NCBI GenBank assembly: GCA_020848835.1
Contig: JADLHJ010000119.1
Span: 1 to 64,000 of the forward strand
DNA length: 64,000 nt
Origin: Candidatus Hydrogenedentota bacterium
GTDB lineage: Bacteria; Hydrogenedentota; Hydrogenedentia; Hydrogenedentales; SLHB01
Reading direction: 5' to 3'
Each line of letters starts with the position of its first letter. The first letter of the stretch is position 1. Shown here one piece after another: positions 1 through 9,354 of this stretch. The notes under the pieces were generated by a model. It was not told where the DNA came from. It searched no databases and worked only from the letters and a program-made list of their open reading frames with translations. Position numbers and translations under genes: made by a program.

Positions 1-680
1 ACTTCCGGCAGCGAGGTCCCTGCCGCCACTATGGTCAGTCCGATCACCAGCTCACTGACGCCGAATGTCTGCGCGAGCGTCACCGCGCCGTTCACGAACA
101 ACCGCGCGCCGAATACGAGAAAGACCAACCCCACCGCCAACATGGCCACGTTTATCGCGACATAGCGCGGGCCTATTTGTTTCGGCGCCGAAAACTCGTC
201 TACAAATTCCTCTTGGGCCGCTTTGCTTTCTTTCCGGCTCTTGCGGATGACGAAAGTTGTGTAAGTAATCAACGCCGTCACCAGCAACACGCCGTCGATG
301 CGGCCGAGGATCCCGTTGTACGCCAATAAAGGCACGATCAGCGCTGTTACAATCATAATTGGCACATCGAGCCGGATAAGTTGCACGTGGACTTTCAGCG
401 GATAAATAAGACCACATGCGCCAAGGATGAAGAGCACATTGAAAATATTGCTTCCCACGACATTGCCGAGCGCGATGTCCGGCTGACCGGCCCAGGCCGC
501 CTTCACACTCACGGCCAGTTCCGGCGTGCTCGTGCCATAGGCGACAATCGTCAACCCAATCACCAGCGGCGACACACCCGCCGCGGCCGCCAATCGCGAC
601 GAACCGCGCACCAGAAACTCCGCGCCTACCGTCAATATTGCGAGGCCAACAAGCAGCGTCACTACTACTCCGACGGTCAT
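1..680 (-). CDS. Calcium/sodium antiporter (CaCA/YrbG family), 3' end cut by window
   Basis: Inner-membrane exchanger that moves Ca2+ against Na+ or H+. The frame is open from the ATG at 680 to the window edge, so the C-terminus is missing. The first alpha-repeat is clear at about residues 35-60, with the signature VIGLTIVAYGTSTPEL followed by GNVVGSNIFN. The start of the second repeat (VIGLTIVAAGTSLPEV) lies at the very edge. Between them are hydrophobic helices and a charged cytosolic loop (RKSRKESKAAQEE). The ATG overlaps the TGA of the sialidase-like gene (ATGA), so the two are translationally coupled. Why a sialidase is paired with a Ca2+ exchanger is unclear; many bacterial sialidases bind Ca2+, but that link is inference. 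Confidence 0.93.
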   Translation of the reverse strand, partial: MTVGVVVTLLVGLAILTVGAEFLVRGSSRLAAAAGVSPLVIGLTIVAYGTSTPELAVSVKAAWAGQPDIALGNVVGSNIFNVLFILGACGLIYPLKVHVQLIRLDVPIMIVTALIVPLLAYNGILGRIDGVLLVTALITYTTFVIRKSRKESKAAQEEFVDEFSAPKQIGPRYVAINVAMLAVGLVFLVFGARLFVNGAVTLAQTFGVSELVIGLTIVAAGTSLPE

Positions 681-2728
681 CTGTCTACATCTCCTTCCAC
701 AAACGCCAAGCGCAGATCACCATGCATCGTGGTAAGCCAGAACTCCCCCGGCTTGTGCTCGAACACGTAAGTATACGCAAGCGATGCGCCTACCCCGTCA
801 ACGCGCCGCGCCAGAACGACAGGTTTCGTCCACTTCTTTCCATTGTTGGATGAAAACGCCACCGACAATTCCGCGCGGTAATTGTTCGCGCGCACATCCG
901 ACCATTGCCCATCGCCCCCGGCGTAGACTTCATCCGGCGCACTCGTTTCGCCGTCGGGATACAGGCGATTCCATACTAACATCAATTTGCCGCTCGACGT
1001 GCGCGTCAGCGTGCCCGGCGACGTGCTCGCCTCAATTTCCGAAGGCTGCAACGTGCGAAAATCTTCGCCGTCATTGTCAGAATACGCAGACCAGAACCGG
1101 CCCAGATTGGTGCGGCACAACAGCCAGATGTGTTTGTCTTCAAGCTCCGCAATCGTGCCTTCGATCAAGCCGTCGTGATGCCCTCGCCCACCGATATCCA
1201 GCAGGTTCGCGCGTTCCCACGTCTTGCCATCATCGCGTGAATACCGCGGACGCAACGCATGCCTTCCGTCTTCAAACATCAGCTCCTGCACCGGAGCGAT
1301 GATCGTGCCCGAGCGCGTCTGCGTCATGCTGTGAATATCACCGCTGTACCCGTCGTACAACACGTTGAGATCCGTCCATGTCTTGCCGTCGTCCATGCTG
1401 CGAATCGAGCACGTCGGCAAGTGCGCATCCGGGATCGGCAAACGCTTTTCCTTGTCCCATCCCCACTTCGCCACCGCGTCGTCCATAAACACCAGCACAA
1501 TCGCGCCATTTGCCGTGCGGATCATCGCGCGCTCCGGTCGCACGGTAAATCCGCGTCCGACATTTGCAGCAAGTGGAAACGCCTCCCACGTAGCTCCTTC
1601 GTCGTGACTTACAATCGCGGTGCTCTCCGTCACACCGAGCACGCCGCCATCGCTCGTGCGCACAAACGGCCCCAGCGGCAAATCGTTGCGCCACGTCACA
1701 AACTCCGGCACTTCAATCCACCCCGCGCGCGTCGCATGCGCGGTCCATCCTTTGCGCATCTCCGGCGGCGCGGCCGCTGCGGCGACTTTGTTTTCCTTCG
1801 GGAAATCCTGCGCAACGCGACCCATCAACTTCTTCGGATCGTTCTCCATCGCGTACACGATCATCCGCCACCGCTGTTCCGTCACCGGCGCGCCCGCGGG
1901 CAGCCACGACGCGTTGTTGTGCATGCAATCGTGCCAAGCCTGGCACACTGACAACGCCGAATCGTTTGCAATCGCCGTAATATATTTCGCGTCGCGAGAC
2001 ACCGCGCCGATCACCGGCGTCAGAAAACGATCATGGCTGTACCCCGCCCAACATTCCTTGGGCGTCACCGGCACGTACAACGACGCATGCTGATACATCT
2101 GAACCCAAGGCGGCGTGTTGTGCTCGTGATCGATGGGCTTTACGGGAATTGGTGTGCGCTGCGTGTCTTTCAGAAATGTCAGGCCATTGTCCGTGAAAAT
2201 GAAACACCGCGCCGCGAACTGCGGATACGGGTCCGGCTCGCTCTTGAATCCTTCCGCATGCCGCAACTGCCAGCACATGTTCAACCCCGGCGGGTTCGGC
2301 GGCAGTTGTTTGTCCGCATGCTGTTCTTTATCCAACTCCACGCGCGCAACAATCTCGACAGACTCCACGCGCGGCGTAACCGTCGTAATCACCAGCGTCT
2401 GCGGACTGTTCTGATCCCGGTGCTGCATCTCCACGACGCCATTCTCCAGCGCCTTCGCATCCACAAAATCCAGCGCGGCCTCATAGCACCACGCATCACT
2501 CTGATACCCCGGCACATTCGGAAACCGCATTGAGATCATGGGGAAATATTTCCCCCAAAGTTTTTCCTTCAGGATGCGAACCGACGGCATCGCATCCGCC
2601 TGCGGCGTTCCTTCAGCAATGACTACAATATCTGGCCCCGGTTCTTGCGCCTCCGCGGGTTCTGCTGCGAACGATCGCAATGCACACAACATGACTAAAA
2701 TGACTGAACAACAAAACTTCCCGCGCAT
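677..2728 (-). CDS. Secreted sialidase-like (BNR/Asp-box) protein with extra N-terminal domain
   Basis: Predicted exported glycosidase-like protein of 683 residues. I chose the ATG at 2728 because it has a strong GGAGGG site 7 bases upstream and opens a signal peptide (CCSVILVMLCALRSFAA); the frame itself continues up to 2830. The C-terminal half, from about residue 335, has at least four Asp-box repeats (SHDEGATW, SMDDGKTW, SRDDGKTW, SSNNGKKW), the mark of the six-bladed sialidase propeller (BNR_2). Residues about 30-320 form a Cys-containing domain I do not recognise. The substrate could be sialic acid or another sugar: the Arg triad cannot be assigned by eye. Coupled to the downstream exchanger gene by a 4-base overlap. 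Confidence 0.85.
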   Translation of the reverse strand: MRGKFCCSVILVMLCALRSFAAEPAEAQEPGPDIVVIAEGTPQADAMPSVRILKEKLWGKYFPMISMRFPNVPGYQSDAWCYEAALDFVDAKALENGVVEMQHRDQNSPQTLVITTVTPRVESVEIVARVELDKEQHADKQLPPNPPGLNMCWQLRHAEGFKSEPDPYPQFAARCFIFTDNGLTFLKDTQRTPIPVKPIDHEHNTPPWVQMYQHASLYVPVTPKECWAGYSHDRFLTPVIGAVSRDAKYITAIANDSALSVCQAWHDCMHNNASWLPAGAPVTEQRWRMIVYAMENDPKKLMGRVAQDFPKENKVAAAAAPPEMRKGWTAHATRAGWIEVPEFVTWRNDLPLGPFVRTSDGGVLGVTESTAIVSHDEGATWEAFPLAANVGRGFTVRPERAMIRTANGAIVLVFMDDAVAKWGWDKEKRLPIPDAHLPTCSIRSMDDGKTWTDLNVLYDGYSGDIHSMTQTRSGTIIAPVQELMFEDGRHALRPRYSRDDGKTWERANLLDIGGRGHHDGLIEGTIAELEDKHIWLLCRTNLGRFWSAYSDNDGEDFRTLQPSEIEASTSPGTLTRTSSGKLMLVWNRLYPDGETSAPDEVYAGGDGQWSDVRANNYRAELSVAFSSNNGKKWTKPVVLARRVDGVGASLAYTYVFEHKPGEFWLTTMHGDLRLAFVEGDVDR

Positions 2729-2871
2729 CGCACCGCCCTCCGCTGATCGATCGATTTCTCGCCCAATTGCCATAGTGTCCACAATGGCCGCTGTATCCAC
2801 AAAGCCGTTCCTGCTCGGTATGCAGCCCAATCCCGGTTGCGCTAGGATAATCCCACATTCGAGGGACCACT

Positions 2872-3816
2872 ATGTCTAACAAGCAGTCCGTTCCCGACTA
2901 CATCACCGCCCTGCACACCAACCTCGCCCGCGTCATCCAGGGCAAACCTGAATCCATCGACCTCGTCATCATCGCCCTCGCCGCAAACGGCTCCGTGCTC
3001 ATGGAAGACGTCCCCGGCGTCGGCAAAACGACCCTCGCAAAGGCGCTCGCGCGCTCCATAGATGCCGAGATGAATCGCGTGCAGTTCACGCCCGATTTGT
3101 TGCCAGCCGACATCCTTGGCGCCTCAGTGTACAACCCCGTCGATGGCACCTTTCATTTTCGCAAGGGACCCATTTTCTGCAACGTGCTGCTTGCCGACGA
3201 AATTAACCGTGCCTCGCCGCGCACGCAATCCGCGCTGCTCGAAGCGATGAACGAATGGCAAGCGACGATCGAAGGCGAGCGCCACGCCCTGCCTGAACCA
3301 TTTCTCGTTATCGCTACGCAAAATCCAATCGAGTTTCACGGCACCTATCCATTGCCCGAAGCGCAACTCGATCGTTTCCTCATGCAGATCAATCTCGGCT
3401 ACCCAGCGCCAGAACACGAAATCGCGATGCTTCACGCCCAAGCGCAATCACACCCTGTCGATGCGCTCACGCCCGTCATCACGCAAACCGACATCGTCGC
3501 GATGCAATTCAAAGTGCGATCCGTTACCGTCAGCGATCCCGTCTCGCGGTACATCGTAGATATTGTCAACGCCACACGCGGCGACGCGCGACTCAAAGTC
3601 GGCGTCAGCCCGCGTGGATCGCTCATGCTCTTTCGCGCCGCGCAGGCAGCCGCATTCTGCTCGGGTCGCAACTATGTATTGCCCGACGATGTGCAACGCC
3701 TCGCCGTGCCCGTGCTCGCGCATCGCGTGGTGCTAACGTCAAAAGCGAAATACGGCGGCAACGGAAAATCGGAAGTAATCACCGATCTCGTCAGCGCGAT
3801 AAAGGTCCCCACGTGA
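2872..3816 (+). CDS. MoxR-family AAA+ ATPase
   Basis: Chaperone-like AAA+ ATPase of the MoxR family, 314 residues, the usual length. Walker A is GVGKTT at residues 49-54, Walker B LLADE at 107-111, and the sensor/arginine-finger stretch ATQNPIEFHGTYPLPEAQLD follows. MoxR proteins generally insert cofactors into, or remodel, partners encoded next door. Here the next two genes encode a DUF58 protein and a membrane transglutaminase, the classic MoxR-DUF58-TgpA arrangement. GAGGG lies 7 bases before the ATG. First gene of a three-gene operon with GTGA and ATGA overlaps. Confidence 0.96.
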   Translation: MSNKQSVPDYITALHTNLARVIQGKPESIDLVIIALAANGSVLMEDVPGVGKTTLAKALARSIDAEMNRVQFTPDLLPADILGASVYNPVDGTFHFRKGPIFCNVLLADEINRASPRTQSALLEAMNEWQATIEGERHALPEPFLVIATQNPIEFHGTYPLPEAQLDRFLMQINLGYPAPEHEIAMLHAQAQSHPVDALTPVITQTDIVAMQFKVRSVTVSDPVSRYIVDIVNATRGDARLKVGVSPRGSLMLFRAAQAAAFCSGRNYVLPDDVQRLAVPVLAHRVVLTSKAKYGGNGKSEVITDLVSAIKVPT

Positions 3817-5063
3817 CACGCGAACGCATCAGCGGTCTCGAACAAGCTGCCCGCTATGTCGTGCAATACAAACTCACCAGCGCGGGCCGCTCGCTCATTG
3901 TCCTGGGCCTTATCGCGGGTATGCTGGGATACACGCTGGAGCTTCCGATCTTCTACGCGTTCTGCGCGCTGTTCGCGCTCGGGTTTGTCGCGCTCGTCGT
4001 GAATACGATCATGCGCCCGCACCTCAACATCACCGGCAACTTTCCGCAACTCGCCTGCGTGGGCCAGCCCGTCACGGGGTGGTTCAATGTCGCAAACACC
4101 GGACGCCGCGCGGCATTCGAAGTGGATGCAACATTGTTCCCGCGCGATCGCGCGTTGCGCGTCACGCGTACAAACGGCGCACTCGATCACCTCGCAGCAA
4201 ACGCGCACACGGCCATCCCGATCACAATCCTGCCGCAACGCCGCGGTCTCTATCGTCTGCCACCGGTGCGCGCATTCACGACATTTCCATTTTCAATCTG
4301 TCGCAGCGGACGCGTCGCGCCTCTCGGGGGTCCGCTGCTCGTCGCCCCCTATTTTCATCCGCTCACAAATATCGATGTCCCCGCCGCGCGCCGTCACCAG
4401 CCCGGCGGGATCGCGCTCACATCGGATGTCGGCGAATCGCCCGAGTACATCGGCAACCGCGAATATCGCCCAGGCGACCCGCCACGCCGCATCGACTTCC
4501 GCTCCTGGGCGCGCCTCGCGCGCCCCGTCGTGCGCGAATATCAGGAGGAGTTTTATTGCCGCATCGCGCTCTTGCTCGATACGCATGTCCCAAGCCGCAA
4601 ACGCCGTCCGAGAACCGGCTTCCCGGAATTTGAAGCAGCCGTCAGTCTCTCCGCCGCAATTGCCGACGCTCTCGCTCGCGGCGAATTTATCATCGACATA
4701 TTCGCGGCGGGCCCGGAACTCTATGTGTTTCGTTCCGGACGCAGCACTGCGCATTTTGAAAACGTGCTGGAGATTCTCGCCTGCGTTGATGAAAGCCGGA
4801 AAAATCCATTAGACATCGTTACGCCCGCACTCTCCGACGAACTCGCGCGCATATCGACCGTCATTTGCGTCTTTCTCGATTGGGATGCCACGCGCGAGCG
4901 CCTCGTGCAAACCGCAGTCGATTCCGGCTGCGAGGTGAAAGTGATCGTCATCCGTGATTCACCCACCTCGTTGCCGATAGATCGCGCGGAAGCGATCACA
5001 AACACCGCGCCGATCGTCGTTACATCCGCCGACGTTGCAGCCGGCTTGGTGGATACATTATGA
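3813..5063 (+). CDS. DUF58 membrane-anchored protein
   Basis: Protein of 416 residues with two hydrophobic helices at about 28-48 and 50-66, then a cytosolic or periplasmic region with the DUF58 signature at 211-235 (EYIGNREYRPGDPPRRIDFR). The part after that is von Willebrand A-like (ALLLDT). DUF58 proteins work with MoxR ATPases; their biochemical role is not settled. It starts at a GTG that overlaps the moxR stop (GTGA) and its own stop overlaps the next ATG, so all three genes are translationally coupled. Confidence 0.93.
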   Translation: MTRERISGLEQAARYVVQYKLTSAGRSLIVLGLIAGMLGYTLELPIFYAFCALFALGFVALVVNTIMRPHLNITGNFPQLACVGQPVTGWFNVANTGRRAAFEVDATLFPRDRALRVTRTNGALDHLAANAHTAIPITILPQRRGLYRLPPVRAFTTFPFSICRSGRVAPLGGPLLVAPYFHPLTNIDVPAARRHQPGGIALTSDVGESPEYIGNREYRPGDPPRRIDFRSWARLARPVVREYQEEFYCRIALLLDTHVPSRKRRPRTGFPEFEAAVSLSAAIADALARGEFIIDIFAAGPELYVFRSGRSTAHFENVLEILACVDESRKNPLDIVTPALSDELARISTVICVFLDWDATRERLVQTAVDSGCEVKVIVIRDSPTSLPIDRAEAITNTAPIVVTSADVAAGLVDTL

Positions 5064-7060
5064 AAGTGTCCATTCGCTTTCTGGTGTTCGCGCTATGCCT
5101 GATCGCCGCGGCAACGCTTGGCCTGTGTTCCGTACAAATCATCTATCCCCTAGCAATCGCAATCGCCGCGACAGTCGCGTTTACAGAACGTTTTCCTTTT
5201 CACATTTCAAAAACCACCGAAAACCGTCTGGCAATGGCGGTCGCAATCATCTTTATCGTACGTTGGATGGCACTGCCGGCGCCGAGCCTCGGCGCGACGC
5301 GCGTGCCCTATGTTGCAATCGGCATGCTCGACTACGCGCAGGCCTACCCGATCGCGCAGGCGTTATTGCTTTGGATGGTGCTGCAATTATTCATCCGCCG
5401 CGCTAACGCATTTCCCGCGACCTTTCCGCTCTATCCCGCGCTCGTCGTCATCCTTGCCGGCACAATGCCCACGCGCGTGCTCGGTGAATGGCGTAACTAT
5501 TCCTATCAAACCGCGTCGCTCATCGCAGCATTTCTTATCGGCCTGTATTTTCTCCTGCACACGCCCGCGCGAGCCGATGCCCAACGCCCCGCATCACGCG
5601 CGCGCCGCAACGCATACGTAGCGCTTTTCGCATTCATTCTATTCTGCGGATGGGGATCCGGATTTCTCGTTTACCGGCACGGCACAGATCTCGATCTGCT
5701 AGTCGCGAAAATGGTCCAGCCGCCCTACACGCAATCGACCGCCGGCTTCTCCAATAGCGGTCGCCTTGGCCGGCTCAGCTCGCGAAAAGGAATAAACGAA
5801 AACGCCATCACACTGCACATCACCAGCGAAGATGCACCGGGTTACCTCCGCGGCAAGGCATTCGATCAATTTGCAGGGCGCGAATGGACCACGGCCGCAT
5901 CGTCCACAATCGAGAAGCCAACAGACGATTTACCAAAGGATTTGAACACGCATTGGTTCCCGCTACTGCCGGGTGATGCGGACCTCAAAGCGGATCCCAT
6001 GTCGATCGAAGCGAGCGCGACGTTGAAGGGCACTATATTTACCTGCCTAGAAACCGCGCGCATCGCCGCGCCCGATACCATTTTGAAGATAGATGCCCAC
6101 GCGATCGTCGCACCCGCACAACTGCCATCGGAAACGCCGTATCGGCTCACAGGCATCGCGCGCCCAAACGAACCGTTAACAGACGCAGAGCGCAAGGCAC
6201 TCACCGCAATTTCTGAAACCCTTGATCCGCGCATTCCCACACTCGCGCAAGACATCACGCGAAACTGCAAGAACGACATCGAGAAACTGAATGCCGTCAC
6301 ATCGTATTTGCGCAACAACTGCACCTACAGTCTCGACGTGTCATTCGACATCGCAGACGATCCGATAGCAATGTTTCTCTTTGAGGCGCACAAAGGCCAC
6401 TGCGAGTACTTCGCCACCGCCGCAGCATTGTTGCTGCGCTGCTCTGGCATACCTTGCCGTTATGTCACCGGCTTCGTTTCCGGCGAACGCAACGAATATG
6501 GCAACTATTGGGTCACGCGCAACAAAGACGCGCACGCATGGGTCGAGGCCTACATCGAAGGTCAAGGCTGGCGAACGATCGAGGCCACGCCTTCCACAGG
6601 TGTACCACAAGGCGAGCGCCCAAAGACCGCGCAACTCTGGGAATACATCGTCCATCGCGCAAAAGCGACCGTCGCCGCAATACGAAATATGGGTTGGCGT
6701 GAACTGACAGATTTGGCCGCGGCTGCATTGCTACGTGCATGGCCAATCATCGCGATTGGTATCGCAAGCATCGCGGCAATCGTGTTCATCAGACGCCGAA
6801 TGAAGAAGTGGCGGCTTCAACGCGCCAAACTCAACAACGATCCCACTGCAATTTCATTGCACCAAAAGCTCCGCACAATGGACCGCCGCGCTGCAAAACT
6901 CGGCTATGTCCGCGACGTACACGAAACCATCAACCACTTTGCCGACCGCATCGACCGCGACACTCAATCCGCTCTTGCCGAATGGTATCGCACCTACGCG
7001 CTCGCCCGTTACGCAAACGATCAGAGTGCGATTACAAACCTCACCTCGCGCGCGTCATGA
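5060..7060 (+). CDS. Membrane transglutaminase-like protein (TgpA/DUF3488 type)
   Basis: 666 residues. The first 205 hold six or seven membrane helices, followed by a large periplasmic region with a transglutaminase core and a last helix near 575-590. Catalytic residues visible are Cys448 (KGHCEYF) and His492 (DAHAWVEAY). The third position, usually Asp in GWxxxDPT, appears here as Glu508 in WRTIEATPS. The C-terminal tail after the last helix resembles the DUF4129 tail of TgpA proteins. It completes a MoxR-DUF58-transglutaminase operon. Function of the set is probably cell-envelope protein or peptidoglycan-associated modification or proteolysis, which is inference. Confidence 0.92.
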   Translation: MKVSIRFLVFALCLIAAATLGLCSVQIIYPLAIAIAATVAFTERFPFHISKTTENRLAMAVAIIFIVRWMALPAPSLGATRVPYVAIGMLDYAQAYPIAQALLLWMVLQLFIRRANAFPATFPLYPALVVILAGTMPTRVLGEWRNYSYQTASLIAAFLIGLYFLLHTPARADAQRPASRARRNAYVALFAFILFCGWGSGFLVYRHGTDLDLLVAKMVQPPYTQSTAGFSNSGRLGRLSSRKGINENAITLHITSEDAPGYLRGKAFDQFAGREWTTAASSTIEKPTDDLPKDLNTHWFPLLPGDADLKADPMSIEASATLKGTIFTCLETARIAAPDTILKIDAHAIVAPAQLPSETPYRLTGIARPNEPLTDAERKALTAISETLDPRIPTLAQDITRNCKNDIEKLNAVTSYLRNNCTYSLDVSFDIADDPIAMFLFEAHKGHCEYFATAAALLLRCSGIPCRYVTGFVSGERNEYGNYWVTRNKDAHAWVEAYIEGQGWRTIEATPSTGVPQGERPKTAQLWEYIVHRAKATVAAIRNMGWRELTDLAAAALLRAWPIIAIGIASIAAIVFIRRRMKKWRLQRAKLNNDPTAISLHQKLRTMDRRAAKLGYVRDVHETINHFADRIDRDTQSALAEWYRTYALARYANDQSAITNLTSRAS

Positions 7061-7078
7061 TGCGACTGTTTATCTTTT

Positions 7079-7122
7079 CGTGCTCGTGCTCGTGCTCGTG
7101 CTCGTTCTCGTGCTCGTAATCG
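7079..7122. repeat. Hexamer repeat (TGCTCG)n, copy 1
   Basis: Six or seven near-perfect TGCTCG units just after the transglutaminase stop, ending in TAATCGAT. The same motif, in either orientation, recurs at 46941-46989 and, degenerate, at 62799-62843 and 63688-63720. Confidence 0.9.
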
Positions 7123-7160
7123 ATCCACTTTATCCCAAGATCCAACTGCCAACACGTCAT

Positions 7161-7206
7161 GCACTATTTGGAGTGCGGTGGCGGTTAGACACTGCTTTGG
7201 CTGCTT
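7161..7206 (+). repeat. Partial copy of the 28375-28503 palindromic repeat
   Basis: About 46 bases (starting GCACTATTTGGAGTGCGGTG, then the AGACACTGCTTTGGCTG part) match the left half of the 129-base inverted-repeat element at 28375-28503. The right half is absent, so this is a truncated copy. Confidence 0.8.
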
Positions 7207-7228
7207 ATCTCTGGCAACCATCAAACGA

Positions 7229-7259
7229 AAAGGACACCAGGAAATTCCTGGTGTCCTTA
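7229..7259 (-). terminator. Rho-independent terminator of the PpiD-like gene
   Basis: A perfect 14-base inverted repeat (7230-7243 with 7245-7258). Read on the minus strand it is followed by TTTTCGTTTG, so it terminates the gene ending at 7282; it may also stop transcripts of the moxR operon coming the other way. Confidence 0.85.
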
Positions 7260-7281
7260 AGAAATCCGCTAAGGTAATTAA

Positions 7282-9354
7282 TTACGGCGCGACCGCGGGC
7301 GGTGGTGGCGGTACCTCGGCGGGCATTGGTCCCGGCGCGGGTGCAGGCAACGGGGCAGCCGGCGCAGTTGCAGCGTCCGCAGGCGCAGCCGAAATGCTTT
7401 CCGCCGCCGCAGGTGCGGGCGTCGCAGGGGCTTCTTCTGGGATCGCTACATCAGTCGTTATTGGCGCGGGCGCTGCCGCACCATCGGCAGCCGGCGCCGC
7501 CTCCGCTTCGGCAGGCTTTTCTTCCTCGATTCCCAGCGCGCGAATAAACGCGCCTTGGTCAACCTGGTACTTGCCCTTGCTCACCATATCCTCGCGTAAG
7601 TACGCGACATAATCGTCGAGCCGGCGATTCTGCTCCATCGCAAGCGCCTGCTCGCGCAACTGCTTCTCTTCCTTAGGCCACTCCTCAGACCACGCCTTCT
7701 CGTCCGGCGGCGTCTTCGCAACCAGCTCGACAAAGTGCGGCTTGCCCATGAAGTCCGTCACGGGACCAAACATGGCGCCTGCTTCCTTGCTCTTCGCCAT
7801 TTCGATCACATCGCGCGGGTTCCACATCGGGCCTTTCTGAAAATCATAAGTCTTCGCTGTGAACGGTGGGATCGACTGAATCGTCGCATTCAAATCCGGG
7901 TGTTGCGTGATAATTTCCTGCAGCGATTTCGCGTTCGCTTGAATGTTCTTCGCCAGATCGTCGCACTGCTTGCGATACTCTGGCGAATTCTCAAGACGCG
8001 CAATCGTGTCCTTCACGACCTTCTCGCGCACCGCTTCCAAGGGTTGCGGTACCGCCGCTTCCACTTCCGTCACCTTCGCAACATAGATATTGGCCTGCGC
8101 TTCAAACGGCTCGGCCACTTCATTCGCTGCGACCGTCGCCAACCTCGAACGGAAGAACCGCGCGTCTGCATCCGGCACGTTTTCAATGTTCAACGATTCG
8201 ATCGAGAACTGGCCCGACGACTTGACTTCAGCACTCGCTTCCCCCGCCGCGGCCGCCAAATCGCCGTTTGCCTTCGCTTTTTCTTGAATCTGTTTCGCCT
8301 TGTCCTGCGTGGCTTTGAATTCCTCCTCCGACAAGTCCGCCGCGATCAGAATTTCGCGCACTTTCACTTCGCGCAGGTTCGACGCCGCATCCGTGCGCTC
8401 GTCGTCGACCTTGAAAATGTAGTAACCATTTGGGCCATAGACCGGGTCAGTCACTTCCCCTTTCGCGGCCGAGAACGCAGGCTTCTGGTGCGCGCTGGTG
8501 ATTGGTCCATCGCGCAGCCATCCCAGATCGCCGCCCGTATCTTTGCTCGGCGCGGTCGAGTTTTCCTTCGCGAGCTTCTCAAAGTCTTCGCCATCCCGCG
8601 CACGCTTCGCTATCTCATCCGCTAGCGCAGGCTTCGCCGGCACCAACGAAAGCGCCACGAATTCCGCGCGCCGTTTTTCCGGCAGATTGTATGAATCCTT
8701 GTTTTGATTGTACGTCTCTTGAATTTGTTCTTCCGTCGGCTCGATCTTTGGCGCCAGAGTTACGTACTTCAACTCGAACGTCGTATTCTGCTCTTCAAAC
8801 TGTTTGCGGATGTCAGCGTCTAACACCCGCGCCGACGCCATCGAGCGTTGCACTGCAAGCGAATATGCGAGACTGGACTGCTCCTGACTGTAAAGCGCAT
8901 TCCAGTTTTGTGTGCCCTTGACGGCCTCGTTCCAAAGCTTGGGATCAAAATTACCCTGATCATCCTTGAAGTAAGGGCTATCCTTAAGCTTTTCTACCAG
9001 ATAGTCCTGATCAAACTGGTAGTCGCCCTTCGTCGCCATCTCCGAAATCAACTGGCTGCCGACGATGTTATCCAACACTTTCATCGCAGACCCATCCGCC
9101 AGCATCTGCTGTGGCGTGGGCGGTGGCGATCCGAACTGCGCCATTTGCTGCCGTTGCGCCTTCAATTGCCGGGCGAATGCTTCCGCCGGGATCGGCGTAT
9201 CCCCCACCACAGCCACGACCGCTTCACCGTTCGCTGTCGCGTTGTTGGAACTCACGCCGCTCCAACCGCCCCAGAGCACGAACGGTACGATAAGAAACGC
9301 GAGCAACACCGCCATCATGATGCGCCTGTGTTTGCGCATTGCATCTTGAATCAT
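7282..9354 (-). CDS. PpiD-like membrane-anchored peptidyl-prolyl isomerase
   Basis: Periplasmic folding factor, 690 residues (E. coli PpiD has 623). One N-terminal helix (residues about 12-33, MMAVLLAFLIVPFVLWGGW) anchors it in the inner membrane. A SurA_N-type helical region follows, and then a parvulin-like domain at about 225-320 with GGDLGWLRDG and PNGYYIFKVDD. A second, weaker rotamase-like half follows. The last 90 residues are almost only Ala/Pro/Glu, unlike PpiD, and may be a flexible linker. GGAGG lies 10-11 bases before the ATG. Single-gene unit with its own terminator. The parvulin domain of PpiD is often catalytically weak, so a chaperone role is more likely. Confidence 0.9.
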   Translation of the reverse strand: MIQDAMRKHRRIMMAVLLAFLIVPFVLWGGWSGVSSNNATANGEAVVAVVGDTPIPAEAFARQLKAQRQQMAQFGSPPPTPQQMLADGSAMKVLDNIVGSQLISEMATKGDYQFDQDYLVEKLKDSPYFKDDQGNFDPKLWNEAVKGTQNWNALYSQEQSSLAYSLAVQRSMASARVLDADIRKQFEEQNTTFELKYVTLAPKIEPTEEQIQETYNQNKDSYNLPEKRRAEFVALSLVPAKPALADEIAKRARDGEDFEKLAKENSTAPSKDTGGDLGWLRDGPITSAHQKPAFSAAKGEVTDPVYGPNGYYIFKVDDERTDAASNLREVKVREILIAADLSEEEFKATQDKAKQIQEKAKANGDLAAAAGEASAEVKSSGQFSIESLNIENVPDADARFFRSRLATVAANEVAEPFEAQANIYVAKVTEVEAAVPQPLEAVREKVVKDTIARLENSPEYRKQCDDLAKNIQANAKSLQEIITQHPDLNATIQSIPPFTAKTYDFQKGPMWNPRDVIEMAKSKEAGAMFGPVTDFMGKPHFVELVAKTPPDEKAWSEEWPKEEKQLREQALAMEQNRRLDDYVAYLREDMVSKGKYQVDQGAFIRALGIEEEKPAEAEAAPAADGAAAPAPITTDVAIPEEAPATPAPAAAESISAAPADAATAPAAPLPAPAPGPMPAEVPPPPPAVAP

